64,000 nt of DNA from Chloroflexota bacterium (lineage in GTDB: Bacteria; Chloroflexota; Anaerolineae; CG2-30-64-16): the NCBI GenBank assembly GCA_026389845.1, contig JAPLHB010000187.1, forward strand, positions 1 through 64,000. Reading direction: 5' to 3'. The notes beneath the pieces are model-generated. The model was not told the DNA's origin. It saw only the letters and a program-made list of their open reading frames with translations, and did not search any database. Positions within the stretch are counted from its first letter, which is position 1. Every line of letters starts with the position of its first letter. Both the position numbers and the translations under genes were made by a program. Shown here one piece after another: positions 18,331 to 26,910 of the stretch.

Positions 18331-18505
18331 CCTGAGCGGGTTGGCCCGTGAAGTGCGTTGCAGCGAGCATCCAGCGAAGGGTCTCGTCAAGGCAGGGAGA
18401 ACCTGTCCTGAGCGCAGCGAACGGATTCTTCGCTGGTGTCACGCCGTAACGAGAGTTTAGGGATAGACCCGCTCAGAATGACAAGCAACAGATAGCGAGT
18501 TTTGC
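18311..18505. repeat. MITE-like palindrome, family 1 copy c, with CAAAACTC terminal repeats
   Basis: Core as in the other copies plus 14-base terminal inverted repeats: ACAAAACTCACTAT on the left and GCAAAACTCGCTAT (complement) on the right, 12 of 14 matching. It truncates the 3' end of the glycosyltransferase to its right. The same end sequence is found in copy i. Confidence 0.75.
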
Positions 18506-18748
18506 GCTATTGCGCCAGATTCGTTGTTGCAAGCCATCGCTTCGAGCACCGGCAGCCCGAACCCCTCGTACTCGCTCGCGAACACCGTGCCCAACGCCAT
18601 CGAGTAGAGCGCCGGCTTGTCCGTCTCATCCACCCAGCCGGTGAAGTGTACGCGCTCCTCGACGCCCAACGCAGCGGCAACCCGCCTGGGGTCAGGGGCA
18701 AAGGCGGTGTCGGCTTCAGGCAGCTTGCCGGCAATGACCAGCTTGAGG

Positions 18749-18832
18749 CAGGAATCAGGAGTCAGGAGACAGGGGTCAGGAGTCAGTGGTTGGTCGTCCG
18801 TGGCGATTTGCGATTTGCGATTTGCGATTTGC
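18749..18832. repeat. Heptameric array inside a glycosyltransferase gene
   Basis: Twelve 7-base units: six CAGGAGT-like (18749-18790), two intermediate, and four perfect GATTTGC (18805-18832). The total of 84 bases equals 28 codons, so the reading frame survives. Confidence 0.9.
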
Positions 18833-19347
18833 CGCTGAGCCAGCTTCGCAAACGCCTCAACCATCCGCCCCAGGTTCTTCCGCGCATCAAACCCGCCCAC
18901 GTACAGCAAAAACGGCCCCTCCGGCAGCCGATACCTCGCGGCCACACGTGCCAGCTCGGCCGGATCGGTCACCGGCCGATAACGGGAGTTCGCGGCCAGG
19001 GGAATGGCATAGACGCGTTCGGGTGAGATGCGCAGACGTTGCACGATGTCCCGCTTGCTGGCCTCCGAATCGGTCAGCACGGCCGCCGCGCGGCGGGCGG
19101 TCAGGCTCACCAGGGCCGTGTAGCCGCGCTGGAGCGGGCCGCCGCGGTAAAGAGGCAGGAGCAAGGGGATCAAATCGTGGATAGTGACGACGACCGGGCA
19201 CGGCGACCACGCCGCCGCGCCCCAATAGGGCACAAACGCCACGTCGGCCCGCAGCCGCCGGCATGCGCGGGGAAAGGCGATCTGCTCGAACCATAGTTTG
19301 GCGAGATTGGCGTTAAGACCGTCGAAGGGGGTGCGGACGTTGCTATG

Positions 19348-19452
19348 GCGTATTGCGTATTGCGTACTGCGTATTGCGTGCTCTGTGCTGGCGTCTGCGA
19401 TTTGCTGTTTGCTGTTTGCTGTTTGCGTTTTGCGTTTTGCGTTTTGCGATTC
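19348..19452. repeat. Heptameric array inside a glycosyltransferase gene
   Basis: Fifteen consecutive 7-base units: GCGTATT, GCGTATT, GCGTACT, GCGTATT, GCGTGCT, CTGTGCT, GGCGTCT, GCGATTT, three GCTGTTT, three GCGTTTT and GCGATTC. The total of 105 bases is 35 codons, in frame with the host gene. An 8-base CCCCTGCT repeat follows. Confidence 0.92.
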
Positions 19453-19687
19453 GCCCCCGCCCCCCTGCTCCCCTGCTCCCCTGCGGCCGGACCTGACCAA
19501 GATGAACTCGTGTCCGGAGGAGACGCGCGGCAACCACTCGGCCAGGGCGGACAGATACTGCCCGCTGCCGGTGGCGAGTTGATCGGAAAACCAGCCGTTG
19601 ATGAGGATGCGCATCTTGATGGTAGATTTCGGATTGCAGATTGCGGATCGAGTGCGCGTTGATTGCCCGATGCGACGTGAGCGATAT

Positions 19688-19915
19688 GATATACTGCGCA
19701 CGGGCATAAACTGCGTTTTTCGAGTACTGAACGATCTGCTTTGTCACCCTGAGCGTGTTGGTCCCGTGAAGTGGGTCGCGGCGAAAATCTAGCGAAGGGT
19801 CTCGTTGCGAACTGAGATTCTTCGCTGGATGCTCGCCGTCGCGAGACGTTAGAAGCAAACCCGCTCAGAATGACAGACGCCTAATAGCGCACTTTGTGAC
19901 CGTGCTGAGTATAGC
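19688..19915. repeat. MITE-like palindrome, family 1 copy d, with TATACT-bearing terminal repeats
   Basis: A 228-base copy whose ends, GATATACTGCGCACGG and (complement) GCTATACTCAGCACGG, form imperfect inverted repeats outside the shared core. Copy h (31053-31329) has the same ends, defining a long subtype. It fills most of the 353-base gap before the ABC transporter stop; nothing else is seen in that gap. Confidence 0.8.
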
Positions 19916-19967
19916 ACGCGATGGGGTAAATTGGAAGTACGAGGCGGAAGGGTAGCGTGCCGCGGCG

Positions 19968-21785
19968 TCACGCGTCCACGAATTGGCGCTCATATAGCTC
20001 GCGATAGAGGCCGCCGGCTGCGAGAAGCGCGTCGTGCCGGCCCTGCTCGACGATCCGGCCCTCGTGGATGACGCAAATCAGGTCCGCGTCGCGGATGGTG
20101 CTGAGCCGGTGGGCGATGACGATGGCGGTCCGACCGGCCAGGAGGCGGCTGATGGCCTCTTGGATGCGCGCTTCGGTGAGGGTATCCACGCTGGCGGTGG
20201 CTTCGTCCAGGATCAGGATGCGTGGGTTGGCCAGGGCGGCGCGGGCGATGCAGATGAGCTGGCGCTGGCCCATCGAGAGGTTGACGCCCCCTTCGAGGAT
20301 GGTCGTGTCGTAGCCCGCGGGCAGCGCGGCGATGAAGCCGTGCGCAGAGGCCAGGCGCGCCGCGGCTTCGATGCTTTCTTCGGTTGCACCGGGGCGACCG
20401 AACGTGATGTTCTCCCGGATGCTGCCGGCGAACAGGAACGGATCCTGCGGCACCAGCCCCATCTGCCTGCGCAGCGAACGTTGCTTCACGTCGCGCACGT
20501 CCACCCCATCCACCCGCACCGCGCCATCCGTTACGTCGTAGAAGCGGGCCACCAGGTTCGCTATTGAGGTCTTGCCGGCCCCCGTTGGCCCTACCAGCGC
20601 CACTGTCCGGCCCGGCGCGATCGCCAGGGTGACATCGTGCAGCACCTCCACGCCGTCGCGGTAGGCGAAGCTGACGCGGTCGAAGGTCACGCGGCCTTCT
20701 ATCGGCGGCATCTCGGCTGCACCGGGGCGATCGGTGACGTCGGGGGCGGTGTCGAGCAGGGTCAGCACGCGCTCGCCGCCGGCCATGGCCGCTTGCATAG
20801 TGGTGTAGAGCTGGCTCAACTCCTGGATCGGCTCGAAGAAGCGGGAGACGTAGGCCAGGAACGCGACCACGATGCCGAGGGTCAGCTCGCCCTGCGCCAC
20901 GGCCGAGCCGCCGAACCAAAGCACGATGGCTGTGGCTGCCATGCTCAGAAATTCGACCGTGGGCAGGAAGACGAACGACAGCGACATGGCCGAGATGTAC
21001 GCGTCGCGGTTCACCCGGTTCACCTTCTCGAAGCGTTCCTGTGACGCGCCCTCCTGCGCAAAGGCCTGGATCACGCGCATCCCCGACAGTCCCTCGGCAA
21101 GATCGCCCACGACCGCAGCGATGCCGGAGCGCGTCTGGCGGAAAGCCACCTGGGCGCGGCGGGTGAAGAGGTAGGTCGCCAGCAGCATCACCGGCACCAC
21201 GCTGAACGCCAGGAGCGCCAGCCGCGGACTCATGGTCAGCATGGTGACGACGATGCCGACGAGCACCACGCTGTCGCCTACCAGCGTCACCAGCCCCTGC
21301 GACAACAGGTCGTTGATCACGTCTACGTCGTTGATGACGCGGGAGATGGTGACGCCGACGATATGGCGGTCGTGGTAGCCGAGCGGGAGCACCTGCAGGT
21401 GGTGGAACAGGTCGCGGCGCAGGCCGGCCAGCACGCGCAGGCCCACCCCGGCCAGGAGCCAACGTTGTCCAAGGGTTCCCAGGTAGATGCCGCCAAACGC
21501 CAGGGCGATCAACAGCGCGATGCGGCCCAGACCGGCCGCGTCGCCCACGGCGATGTGGCCGTCAATGGCGACCTTGACCAGGTAGGGCGTCGCCAGCGAC
21601 AGCAGCGATGTGACCAGCATCAGGCCCAATGCCGCGAGCATCTGCCGCCAGTAGGGGCGGACGAAGCCGAGCAGCCGCAGCGCAATGCGCCGGTCGAAGG
21701 CGCGGCCCTCCGCCTTCTCACCGAAGCTTTCCAGCACCCCGCCCGGCCCCTGCCGGGACCCGGTCGCACCGATCGAGAAACTCAT
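19968..21785 (-). CDS. ABC exporter half-transporter (permease-ATPase)
   Basis: A 605-residue fusion of a six-helix transmembrane domain (about residues 35-330) and an ATPase domain. The ATPase has Walker A GPTGAGKTS, Q-loop LVPQDPFLF, signature NLSMGQRQ (SGGQ replaced by SMGQ), Walker B ILILDEATASVD and H-loop VIAHRLST. The start at 21785 follows a G-rich ribosome site; upstream codons are translated repeat. Another half-transporter gene lies upstream on the same strand, so the two probably form a heterodimeric lipid, peptide or drug exporter. The substrate cannot be told from sequence. Confidence 0.92.
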   Translation of the reverse strand: MSFSIGATGSRQGPGGVLESFGEKAEGRAFDRRIALRLLGFVRPYWRQMLAALGLMLVTSLLSLATPYLVKVAIDGHIAVGDAAGLGRIALLIALAFGGIYLGTLGQRWLLAGVGLRVLAGLRRDLFHHLQVLPLGYHDRHIVGVTISRVINDVDVINDLLSQGLVTLVGDSVVLVGIVVTMLTMSPRLALLAFSVVPVMLLATYLFTRRAQVAFRQTRSGIAAVVGDLAEGLSGMRVIQAFAQEGASQERFEKVNRVNRDAYISAMSLSFVFLPTVEFLSMAATAIVLWFGGSAVAQGELTLGIVVAFLAYVSRFFEPIQELSQLYTTMQAAMAGGERVLTLLDTAPDVTDRPGAAEMPPIEGRVTFDRVSFAYRDGVEVLHDVTLAIAPGRTVALVGPTGAGKTSIANLVARFYDVTDGAVRVDGVDVRDVKQRSLRRQMGLVPQDPFLFAGSIRENITFGRPGATEESIEAAARLASAHGFIAALPAGYDTTILEGGVNLSMGQRQLICIARAALANPRILILDEATASVDTLTEARIQEAISRLLAGRTAIVIAHRLSTIRDADLICVIHEGRIVEQGRHDALLAAGGLYRELYERQFVDA

Positions 21786-21832
21786 CTGCTGTTTACCCCC
21801 CCCCCAGAAGGAATTCATAGATGCAGTCGGCT

Positions 21833-22036
21833 TGTAGGGGCGGATTTGCCCGCAACGCCCCATGCGCGACATACTCGGCGGGCTGGCAGTGACGGCGCGC
21901 ATCGGGTCAAAGGGCGCCAAACCCGCCCTGTTGCCGAAGGGGGCGGGTTTGGCGTGCGGCGATGGCACGATCGTGGTCGGCCACGGTTGTGCGGGTATGC
22001 CAGGTCGTGGACAGCGCCGGAAAACCCACCCCTACG
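21833..22036. repeat. Family 3 repeat with TGTAGGGG ends
   Basis: A 204-base element bounded by TGTAGGGGCGGATTTGCC and, inverted, CGTAGGGGTGGGTTTTCC. An internal GCCAAACCCGCC / GGCGGGTTTGGC hairpin lies at about 21921-21958. It occupies the gap between the two ABC genes and supplies the stop codon of the upstream one. Confidence 0.7.
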
Positions 22037-23822
22037 CACCCCATCGGTCAGCAACTGCGTCCGGTCGCAGTTGCCGATGATAGATCTCCGCATACAACTC
22101 GGAGGTCGCCAGCAGTTCCGCGTGGGCGCCGCGGGCGACGATCCGCCCCTGGTCGAGTACCAGGATCAGGTGGGCCATGCGCACGGTGCTGAGCCGCTGC
22201 GCGATCACGAACGACGTGCGCCCTTGCATCAGTCGCTCCAGCGCGAGTTGAATCAGCCGCTCGGTCTCGGTGTCCACGCTGGCGGTCGCGTCATCCAGGA
22301 TCAGGATGCGTGGGTCCTTCAACAGCGCCCGCGCGACCGCGATCCGCTGCTTCTGGCCGCCCGAGAGGGTGACGCCGCGCTCGCCGACGTAAGAGTCGTA
22401 GCCTTGCGGGGTCGCCATGATGAAGTCGTGCGCCTGGGCGGCCTGGGCCGCGGCGACGATCTCATCTTCGCTGGCGCCGGGCCGGCCGAATGCGATGTTC
22501 TCACGGATGGACGCCGCGAAGAGCGTGGTCTCTTGCAGCACCACGCCCACCTGGTCGCGCAGCGAGTTGAGCGTCACCGCGGCCAGGTCGTGGCCGTCCA
22601 CGGTGATGCGACCGGCCGTGGGATCGTAGAAGCGCGGGATCAGGTTGATGATGGACGATTTGCCCGAACCGGTGGGGCCGAGCAGCGCGATCACCTGGCC
22701 GGGCTGCGCCTCGAACGAGACATCTTCCAGCACCCGATGCCGGCCGAAGTAGGCGAAGAAGACGTGTTCGAAGCACACGTGCCCGTTCACCGGGGGCAGC
22801 GGGTAGGCGTCCGGGGCGTCCACCACTTCCGAGGCGGTATCCAGGATGTCGAAGACGCGTTCGCCGGCAGCCGCGGCCATGGCGACTGCGGGCAGCACCA
22901 TCCCGATCCGGCGGACGGGGATGAAAAGTTGGCCCAGGTAGGTGGTGAACGCGACCAACTGGCCCAGGGTCAGGCTGCCGGCCACGACCAGGGAGCCGCC
23001 GTACCAGATGATGACGATCGTGCCCAGGTTGGCGATCAGATCGAGCAGCGGCACGTTGACCGCCTGAAGCCGCGCCGCGTCGGCCGACAGGTCGAACCAG
23101 TGGTCGTTCTCGCGGTTGAACCGGGTGATTTCCGCGTCTTCCTGCGCAAACGCTTTCACCACGCGTGCGCCGCGCAGGTTTTGTTCGAGCCGGGTGGTCA
23201 GGACGGCCAACTGCTGCTGGACGGCCAATGACAGGGGACGGAGCCGGCCGCTGAACGCGAGCGCACGATAGGCCAGCAGCGGCATCGTCACCAGGGCCAG
23301 AAGCGCCAGACCGGTGTTCATCGAGGTCAACACGATGCTGGTGCCGACCAGCAGCACCGCGCCCTCGGCCAGCCGCAGGATGGCGCGTCCGGTGAGAAAG
23401 CGGACGCGATCCACGTCCTGTATCGCGCGGGAGAGGAGCTGCCCCACCTGGGCGCGGTCGTGGTAGGAGAAGGAGAGCGCTGCCAGCTTGCGGTAGAGCG
23501 CGTTGCGCAGGTCGTAGGCGACCCCTTGCGAAGCGGTTTCGGTCCAACGGCCTTGCAGGTAGGTGAGCACGCCCTTGACCAGCGTGACGCCCAGGATCGC
23601 CAACACGGCCAGCCCCAACGCACGCCGGTCGCCGCCCCGCATCCCCGCGTCCACCCCCCAGCGGATGAGTTGGGGGATGACCAGCGCCAATCCGGTGAGC
23701 GCCAGCAGGCCCAGGTAGGCGCCGGTCGTGAGTTGCGAGTAGGCGCGCAGATAACCCAGGCAGCGGCCGATGATGCGCAGGCTGCCGGGGCGCGGGTGGA
23801 AAACGGGTGATGGATTAGACAT
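22032..23822 (-). CDS. ABC exporter half-transporter (permease-ATPase)
   Basis: A 596-residue partner of the downstream ABC gene, with the same layout. Transmembrane segments lie in residues about 30-320. The ATPase has GPTGSGKSS, VVLQETTLF, a canonical signature LSGGQKQR, ILILDDATASVD (Asp in place of the catalytic Glu) and VIAQRLST (Gln in place of the H-loop His). These two changes mark it as carrying the degenerate ATP site of a heterodimer; the partner keeps Glu and His. The start is taken as ATG 23822. The last residues (RWGA) and the stop lie in repeat family 3. Confidence 0.92.
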   Translation of the reverse strand: MSNPSPVFHPRPGSLRIIGRCLGYLRAYSQLTTGAYLGLLALTGLALVIPQLIRWGVDAGMRGGDRRALGLAVLAILGVTLVKGVLTYLQGRWTETASQGVAYDLRNALYRKLAALSFSYHDRAQVGQLLSRAIQDVDRVRFLTGRAILRLAEGAVLLVGTSIVLTSMNTGLALLALVTMPLLAYRALAFSGRLRPLSLAVQQQLAVLTTRLEQNLRGARVVKAFAQEDAEITRFNRENDHWFDLSADAARLQAVNVPLLDLIANLGTIVIIWYGGSLVVAGSLTLGQLVAFTTYLGQLFIPVRRIGMVLPAVAMAAAAGERVFDILDTASEVVDAPDAYPLPPVNGHVCFEHVFFAYFGRHRVLEDVSFEAQPGQVIALLGPTGSGKSSIINLIPRFYDPTAGRITVDGHDLAAVTLNSLRDQVGVVLQETTLFAASIRENIAFGRPGASEDEIVAAAQAAQAHDFIMATPQGYDSYVGERGVTLSGGQKQRIAVARALLKDPRILILDDATASVDTETERLIQLALERLMQGRTSFVIAQRLSTVRMAHLILVLDQGRIVARGAHAELLATSELYAEIYHRQLRPDAVADRWGA

Positions 23823-23915
23823 ATTTACCACGAATGCCGGCGGCCCAGTCTGGTAAGCATACGGGCAAGGTCGCGACTTGTCAAATGAAGGCAGGAATTA
23901 CTGAAGTGCGAGGGC

Positions 23916-23944
23916 TTGGGGCTGGCGGTCGGCTGTGCTATACT
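23916..23944 (+). promoter_or_regulatory. Candidate promoter upstream of the site-2 protease gene
   Basis: TTGGGG and TATACT with a 17-base spacer. The heptamer array 23978-24047 lies between it and the ribosome site, so the leader would contain the array. Confidence 0.4.
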
Positions 23945-23977
23945 ATCGTTGCGATGCTCGACGCAACGACGCGCGTT

Positions 23978-24047
23978 ACGCAACACGCAACACGCAACAC
24001 GCAACACGCAACACGCAACACGCAACACGCAACACGCAACACGCAAC
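23978..24047. repeat. Ten perfect ACGCAAC heptamers
   Basis: Ten identical 7-base units (70 bases) directly before the site-2 protease gene, in its probable leader. Perfect identity suggests recent expansion or contraction. The frame reading through it (RNTQHATRNTQHA) is not part of the protein. Confidence 0.95.
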
Positions 24048-24065
24048 ACGTCCCAGAGGTGTCTA

Positions 24066-24701
24066 TTGTTCAATTTGAGTCTCTCATCCATTCTCGCCAA
24101 AGTCGTCATCCTGTTGGTTTGTCTGCCGATCCACGAGGCGGCGCACGCAGGGGTGGCCTATCTGCTCGGCGACGATACAGCCAAGCGCCAGGGCCGTTTG
24201 ACGCTGAACCCACTGGCGCATCTCGATCCGCTGGGTGGCTTGATGTTGTTGATCGCTTCCATCGGCTGGGCCAAGCCGGTGCCGGTGAATCCGGCCCGGC
24301 TGCGCTATGGCCCGCGTGTGGGCTACGCCATTACGGCCGCCGCCGGACCGCTCAGCAACCTGCTGCTGGCAATCGTGGCCGTGCTCCCCTTTCGCCTGGG
24401 GCTGCTGCATGTCATGTCCATCAACGAGAACTTGCGCTATTTCTTCGTCTACTTCGTGGCGATCAACATCGGGCTGGCCTTGTTCAACCTGATCCCGCTG
24501 GCGCCGCTGGACGGCATCAGCGTGCTGCGGGGCATCGTGGATGCTCGCACGTCCGAGTTGCTAACGCCGCTGGTCGCCTACGGCCCGTACATCCTGCTGA
24601 TCCTTCTGTTGATGGGTAACGTGGCGCCGAGCCTGGACGTCCTGGGCAAACTGCTGTCAGCGGGGATGGACGGCGCCCTGCGGCTGCTGCTCGGCTTCTG
24701 A
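24066..24701 (+). CDS. Site-2 protease family membrane metalloprotease (M50)
   Basis: A 211-residue membrane protease that cleaves substrates within the bilayer. The zinc motif HEAAH is at residues 23-27 and the third ligand lies in LIPLAPLDG. GRLTLNPLAHLDPLG and WAKPVPVNP are the standard family segments, and about five hydrophobic helices are visible. The TTG at 24066 is preferred because AGAGGTG precedes it and the family starts here. An upstream frame would translate the heptamer array. It overlaps the HD gene by TGATG, so the two are translationally coupled. The protein is the usual compact size for its subfamily. Confidence 0.88.
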   Translation: MFNLSLSSILAKVVILLVCLPIHEAAHAGVAYLLGDDTAKRQGRLTLNPLAHLDPLGGLMLLIASIGWAKPVPVNPARLRYGPRVGYAITAAAGPLSNLLLAIVAVLPFRLGLLHVMSINENLRYFFVYFVAINIGLALFNLIPLAPLDGISVLRGIVDARTSELLTPLVAYGPYILLILLLMGNVAPSLDVLGKLLSAGMDGALRLLLGF

Positions 24702-25210
24702 TGGGGCAAATTGGCTACCGCGTCCGACAGTTCTTCCGGGTGTCGGCCGCGTCGCTCAGGCCGTTGAGCGCCGCCGATCTGACCGAGGCCAGGGCGCATC
24801 TGCCCGAAACAGCCTGGCCGCTCTTCGCGGCCACGTCGCGGGCCGATCAGCGGCACAGCCTGAGCGTGCTGCGCTCCCTGCAGGCGGCCGGTCACGCCGA
24901 GCCTGCGCTGCTGCAAGCGGCCCTCTTGCACGATTGCGCCAAGACGGCCGGCGGCGTGCGGCTGTGGCAGCGCGTCGCGGCCGTGTTGCTGCGGGCGTTC
25001 GCGCCGCGCCGGCTGGCACGGCTGGCGGCTCTGCCCGCGCCGCGCCGCGGACTGTGGGCCTACGTCAACCACCCGCTCCGCGGCGCCGAGCTGGCCGCAG
25101 CAGCCGGGTGCGACCCATTGGCCGTGACGCTCATCGCCCGGCACCAGGAACGCGCGGGGGCGGATGATGAACTCCTGGCCGCGTTGCAGGCGGCGGATGA
25201 CGACAACTGA
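24701..25210 (+). CDS. HD-domain phosphohydrolase
   Basis: A 169-residue protein with the HD pattern: H in RADQRHSLSVLRSL, the HD pair in ALLHDCAKT, a further His in NHPLRGAEL and a late one in LIARHQER. Such small HD proteins hydrolyse phosphate monoesters or diesters, often nucleotides, but no substrate is indicated here. Its ATG overlaps the stop of the site-2 protease gene, indicating one transcript and matched expression. No membrane segment is present. Confidence 0.8.
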   Translation: MGQIGYRVRQFFRVSAASLRPLSAADLTEARAHLPETAWPLFAATSRADQRHSLSVLRSLQAAGHAEPALLQAALLHDCAKTAGGVRLWQRVAAVLLRAFAPRRLARLAALPAPRRGLWAYVNHPLRGAELAAAAGCDPLAVTLIARHQERAGADDELLAALQAADDDN

Positions 25211-25225
25211 CACTTGATGTCGCGG

Positions 25226-25346
25226 AGCGTCCTGAGCGGAGGTCTGCGGGGTGTGCAGGCCGTAGTCGAAGGACGCGGCCATCGGGCAGCAAGTCGCATC
25301 CTTCGACTGCACTCCGCAAACAACGCTCCGTTCCGCTCAGGATGCT
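25226..25346. repeat. Dispersed palindrome (family 2)
   Basis: Terminal inverted repeats AGCGTCCTGAGCGGA and (complement) AGCATCCTGAGCGGA, 14 of 15 matching, around a GTCGAAGGACGC / GCATCCTTCGAC stem. It fills the gap between the HD and prephenate dehydrogenase genes. A second copy lies within the phosphatase gene at 13402-13536. Confidence 0.8.
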
Positions 25347-25382
25347 TCGATCTGACTGAACAGACACTACAAAGGAACAAAG

Positions 25383-26366
25383 ATGCCGGACAAACTCCAA
25401 ATCACCATCGTCGGCCTGGGGCTGGTGGGCACGTCGGCCGGACTGGCGCTGCGTCGCTACGCGGACAAAGTGACCGTCGTCGGCCACGACCGGGACATGG
25501 GGCTGGCGGCGCGGGCCAAGTCGGCGGCCGCGGTAGACCGCACGGAATGGAACCTGATCAACGCCGTGAGCAAGGCCGACCGCATCCTCCTGGCCTTACC
25601 TCTGAGCGAGATCCGCGACACGCTGGCCGCCATTGCCCAAGACCTCAAGCCGGGCTGCGTCCTGTTGGACACCGCCGACGTGAAGGCGCCCGTGCTGCGC
25701 TGGGCGGCCGAGCTGCTGCCCGACAGCGTTCACCTGGTCGGCGGGCATCCCATCGTCATCGCCCAAGACCTGGACGCCAGCAGCGCGCGGGCCGATCTTT
25801 TCCAGGACAAGCTCTTCTGCCTGGTCGCCGGCCAGGGCGCCGACGACCAGGCGCTGCGCCTGGCCGCCGATCTGATCGAAGCGTTGGGCGCCAAACCCTT
25901 CTTCATGGACGCGGTCGAACACGACGGCCTGGCCGCCGCGGTCGAGCAGTTGCCGATGATCGTCGCCGGCGCGCTGCTGGACATGACCCGCACCAGCCCG
26001 GCGTGGGCCGATATGCGTAAGCTGGCCGGCAGCCAGTTCTACACCAGCACGCTCCTCGTCGCAGAGGACGGCAAGGTGGTCGCGGCGACCTGCGCGGCGA
26101 ATCGCGACCTATTGGTTCAACGGCTGGATGCGTTCATCGCCGAGTTGGGCGAGTGGCGGCAACGCCTGGCCGCTGGCGAAGACGAAGCGCTGGCGAAACC
26201 CTTCGAAAACGGGTTGGCGGCGCGCCACAAGTGGCTGAACACCCAGGCGAGCGGCAACTGGGATGAGCAGCCCGCGGCGGGGGAGATGCCCACCAGCGGC
26301 GGCTATTTCCGCCAGTTGATCGGCCTGGGGCGGCTGGGCAAGCAACCGGCGAAGCCGAAGAAATAA
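25383..26366 (+). CDS. tyrA: Prephenate dehydrogenase family protein
   Basis: A 327-residue NAD(P)-dependent enzyme. The Rossmann motif is ITIVGLGLVGTSAGLAL at the N-terminus; GGHPIVIAQ and the helical second half fit prephenate/arogenate dehydrogenases. These oxidatively decarboxylate prephenate on the route to tyrosine. No chorismate mutase or ACT domain is attached. The last 60 residues (KWLNTQASGNWDEQPAAG) are unlike the classic enzyme and may be lineage-specific. AAAGGAAC precedes the ATG. The usual HP-His substrate motif is present as GGHP. Some members of this family act in other pathways, so the symbol is provisional. Confidence 0.75.
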   Translation: MPDKLQITIVGLGLVGTSAGLALRRYADKVTVVGHDRDMGLAARAKSAAAVDRTEWNLINAVSKADRILLALPLSEIRDTLAAIAQDLKPGCVLLDTADVKAPVLRWAAELLPDSVHLVGGHPIVIAQDLDASSARADLFQDKLFCLVAGQGADDQALRLAADLIEALGAKPFFMDAVEHDGLAAAVEQLPMIVAGALLDMTRTSPAWADMRKLAGSQFYTSTLLVAEDGKVVAATCAANRDLLVQRLDAFIAELGEWRQRLAAGEDEALAKPFENGLAARHKWLNTQASGNWDEQPAAGEMPTSGGYFRQLIGLGRLGKQPAKPKK

Positions 26367-26369
26367 TCG

Positions 26370-26636
26370 TTGCCCTACGTCTACATCGTCCAGTGCGCCG
26401 ACGGCGCCTTCTACACCGGGTGGGCGAACGACGTGACCCGGCGGATCGCCGCGCACAATGCCGGCCGCGGCGCCCGCTATACCCGCACGCGCCGCCCGGT
26501 CACGCTGGTCTACCAGGAAGCCGCCCCCGACCGCTCCGCCGCCCTGCGCCGCGAAGCCGCGATCAAAAAGCTTGACCGGCCGGCGAAAGAACGGCTCATT
26601 GCCGATGGGCGCCTCCGGGCTGGGAGCCGGTCTTGA
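26370..26636 (+). CDS. Small GIY-YIG nuclease (YhbQ/UPF0213 type)
   Basis: An 88-residue single GIY-YIG domain: PYVYIVQCADGAFYTGWAND holds the two Tyr motifs, followed by RRIAAHN with the catalytic Arg and a late Glu in RREAAIKKL. Starts at TTG three bases after the tyrA stop, with no ribosome site of its own, so translation is probably coupled. Its stop lies about ten bases from MITE copy f. The role of this family is not settled; DNA-end or mobile-element functions are discussed. Confidence 0.8.
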   Translation: MPYVYIVQCADGAFYTGWANDVTRRIAAHNAGRGARYTRTRRPVTLVYQEAAPDRSAALRREAAIKKLDRPAKERLIADGRLRAGSRS

Positions 26637-26646
26637 GTAGACATTA

Positions 26647-26849
26647 GAGATTATCGGCAATAGCAGCGAGTGTCACCCCTTCGTTGCACTCAGGGCAGGC
26701 TCTGAGCGAGTTTACCACGTATCGTGCGTTACGGCGAGCCTCTAGCGAAGGGTCTCGTGCGGCATGGAGGAGATTCTTCGCTGGTTTCACGCTGTAACGA
26801 GAGGCCCGAGGCTGACCCGCTCAGAATGACGGTTATTCCCGATAATCTC
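26647..26849. mobile_element. MITE-like element, family 1 copy f, with 16-bp terminal inverted repeats
   Basis: A 203-base element bounded by GAGATTATCGGCAATA and (complement) GAGATTATCGGGAATA, 15 of 16 matching. TA dinucleotides flank both ends, compatible with a TA target-site duplication as in IS630/Tc1-type elements. The interior is the family-1 core. No coding capacity. Copy j has diverged versions of the same ends. Confidence 0.75.
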
Positions 26850-26910
26850 TATTATCCGCGACCCTGTCACATGGGGTCGCGGCCTTGTATTCCAGCGGTT
26901 GACATCCAAG

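Larger units (their letters stand above)
18457..19614 (-). pseudogene. Family 4 glycosyltransferase, 3'-truncated and carrying two heptamer arrays
   Basis: The gene starts at ATG 19614 (MRILINGWFSDQLATGSGQYL) and encodes a GT-B fold: VVTIHDLIPLLLP, LTDSEASKRDIV, FLLYVGGFDARKNLGRMVEAF, VHFTGWVDETD and EYEGFGLPVLEAMAC. After EAMAC the frame runs into repeat copy c, losing the conserved Gly-Thr-Pro-Val region and final helix. Two heptamer arrays are translated in frame (19348-19452, 35 codons; 18749-18832, 28 codons); both are multiples of 21 bases. A donor-site loss makes activity doubtful. Its role would have been glycan assembly like the GT4 enzymes near 43.3 and 62.5 kb. Confidence 0.75.

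Noticed and set aside
23978-24047. Ten regular units considered as a CRISPR array
   Set aside because: The repeat unit is only 7 bases with no spacers; it is a tandem microsatellite-like array.
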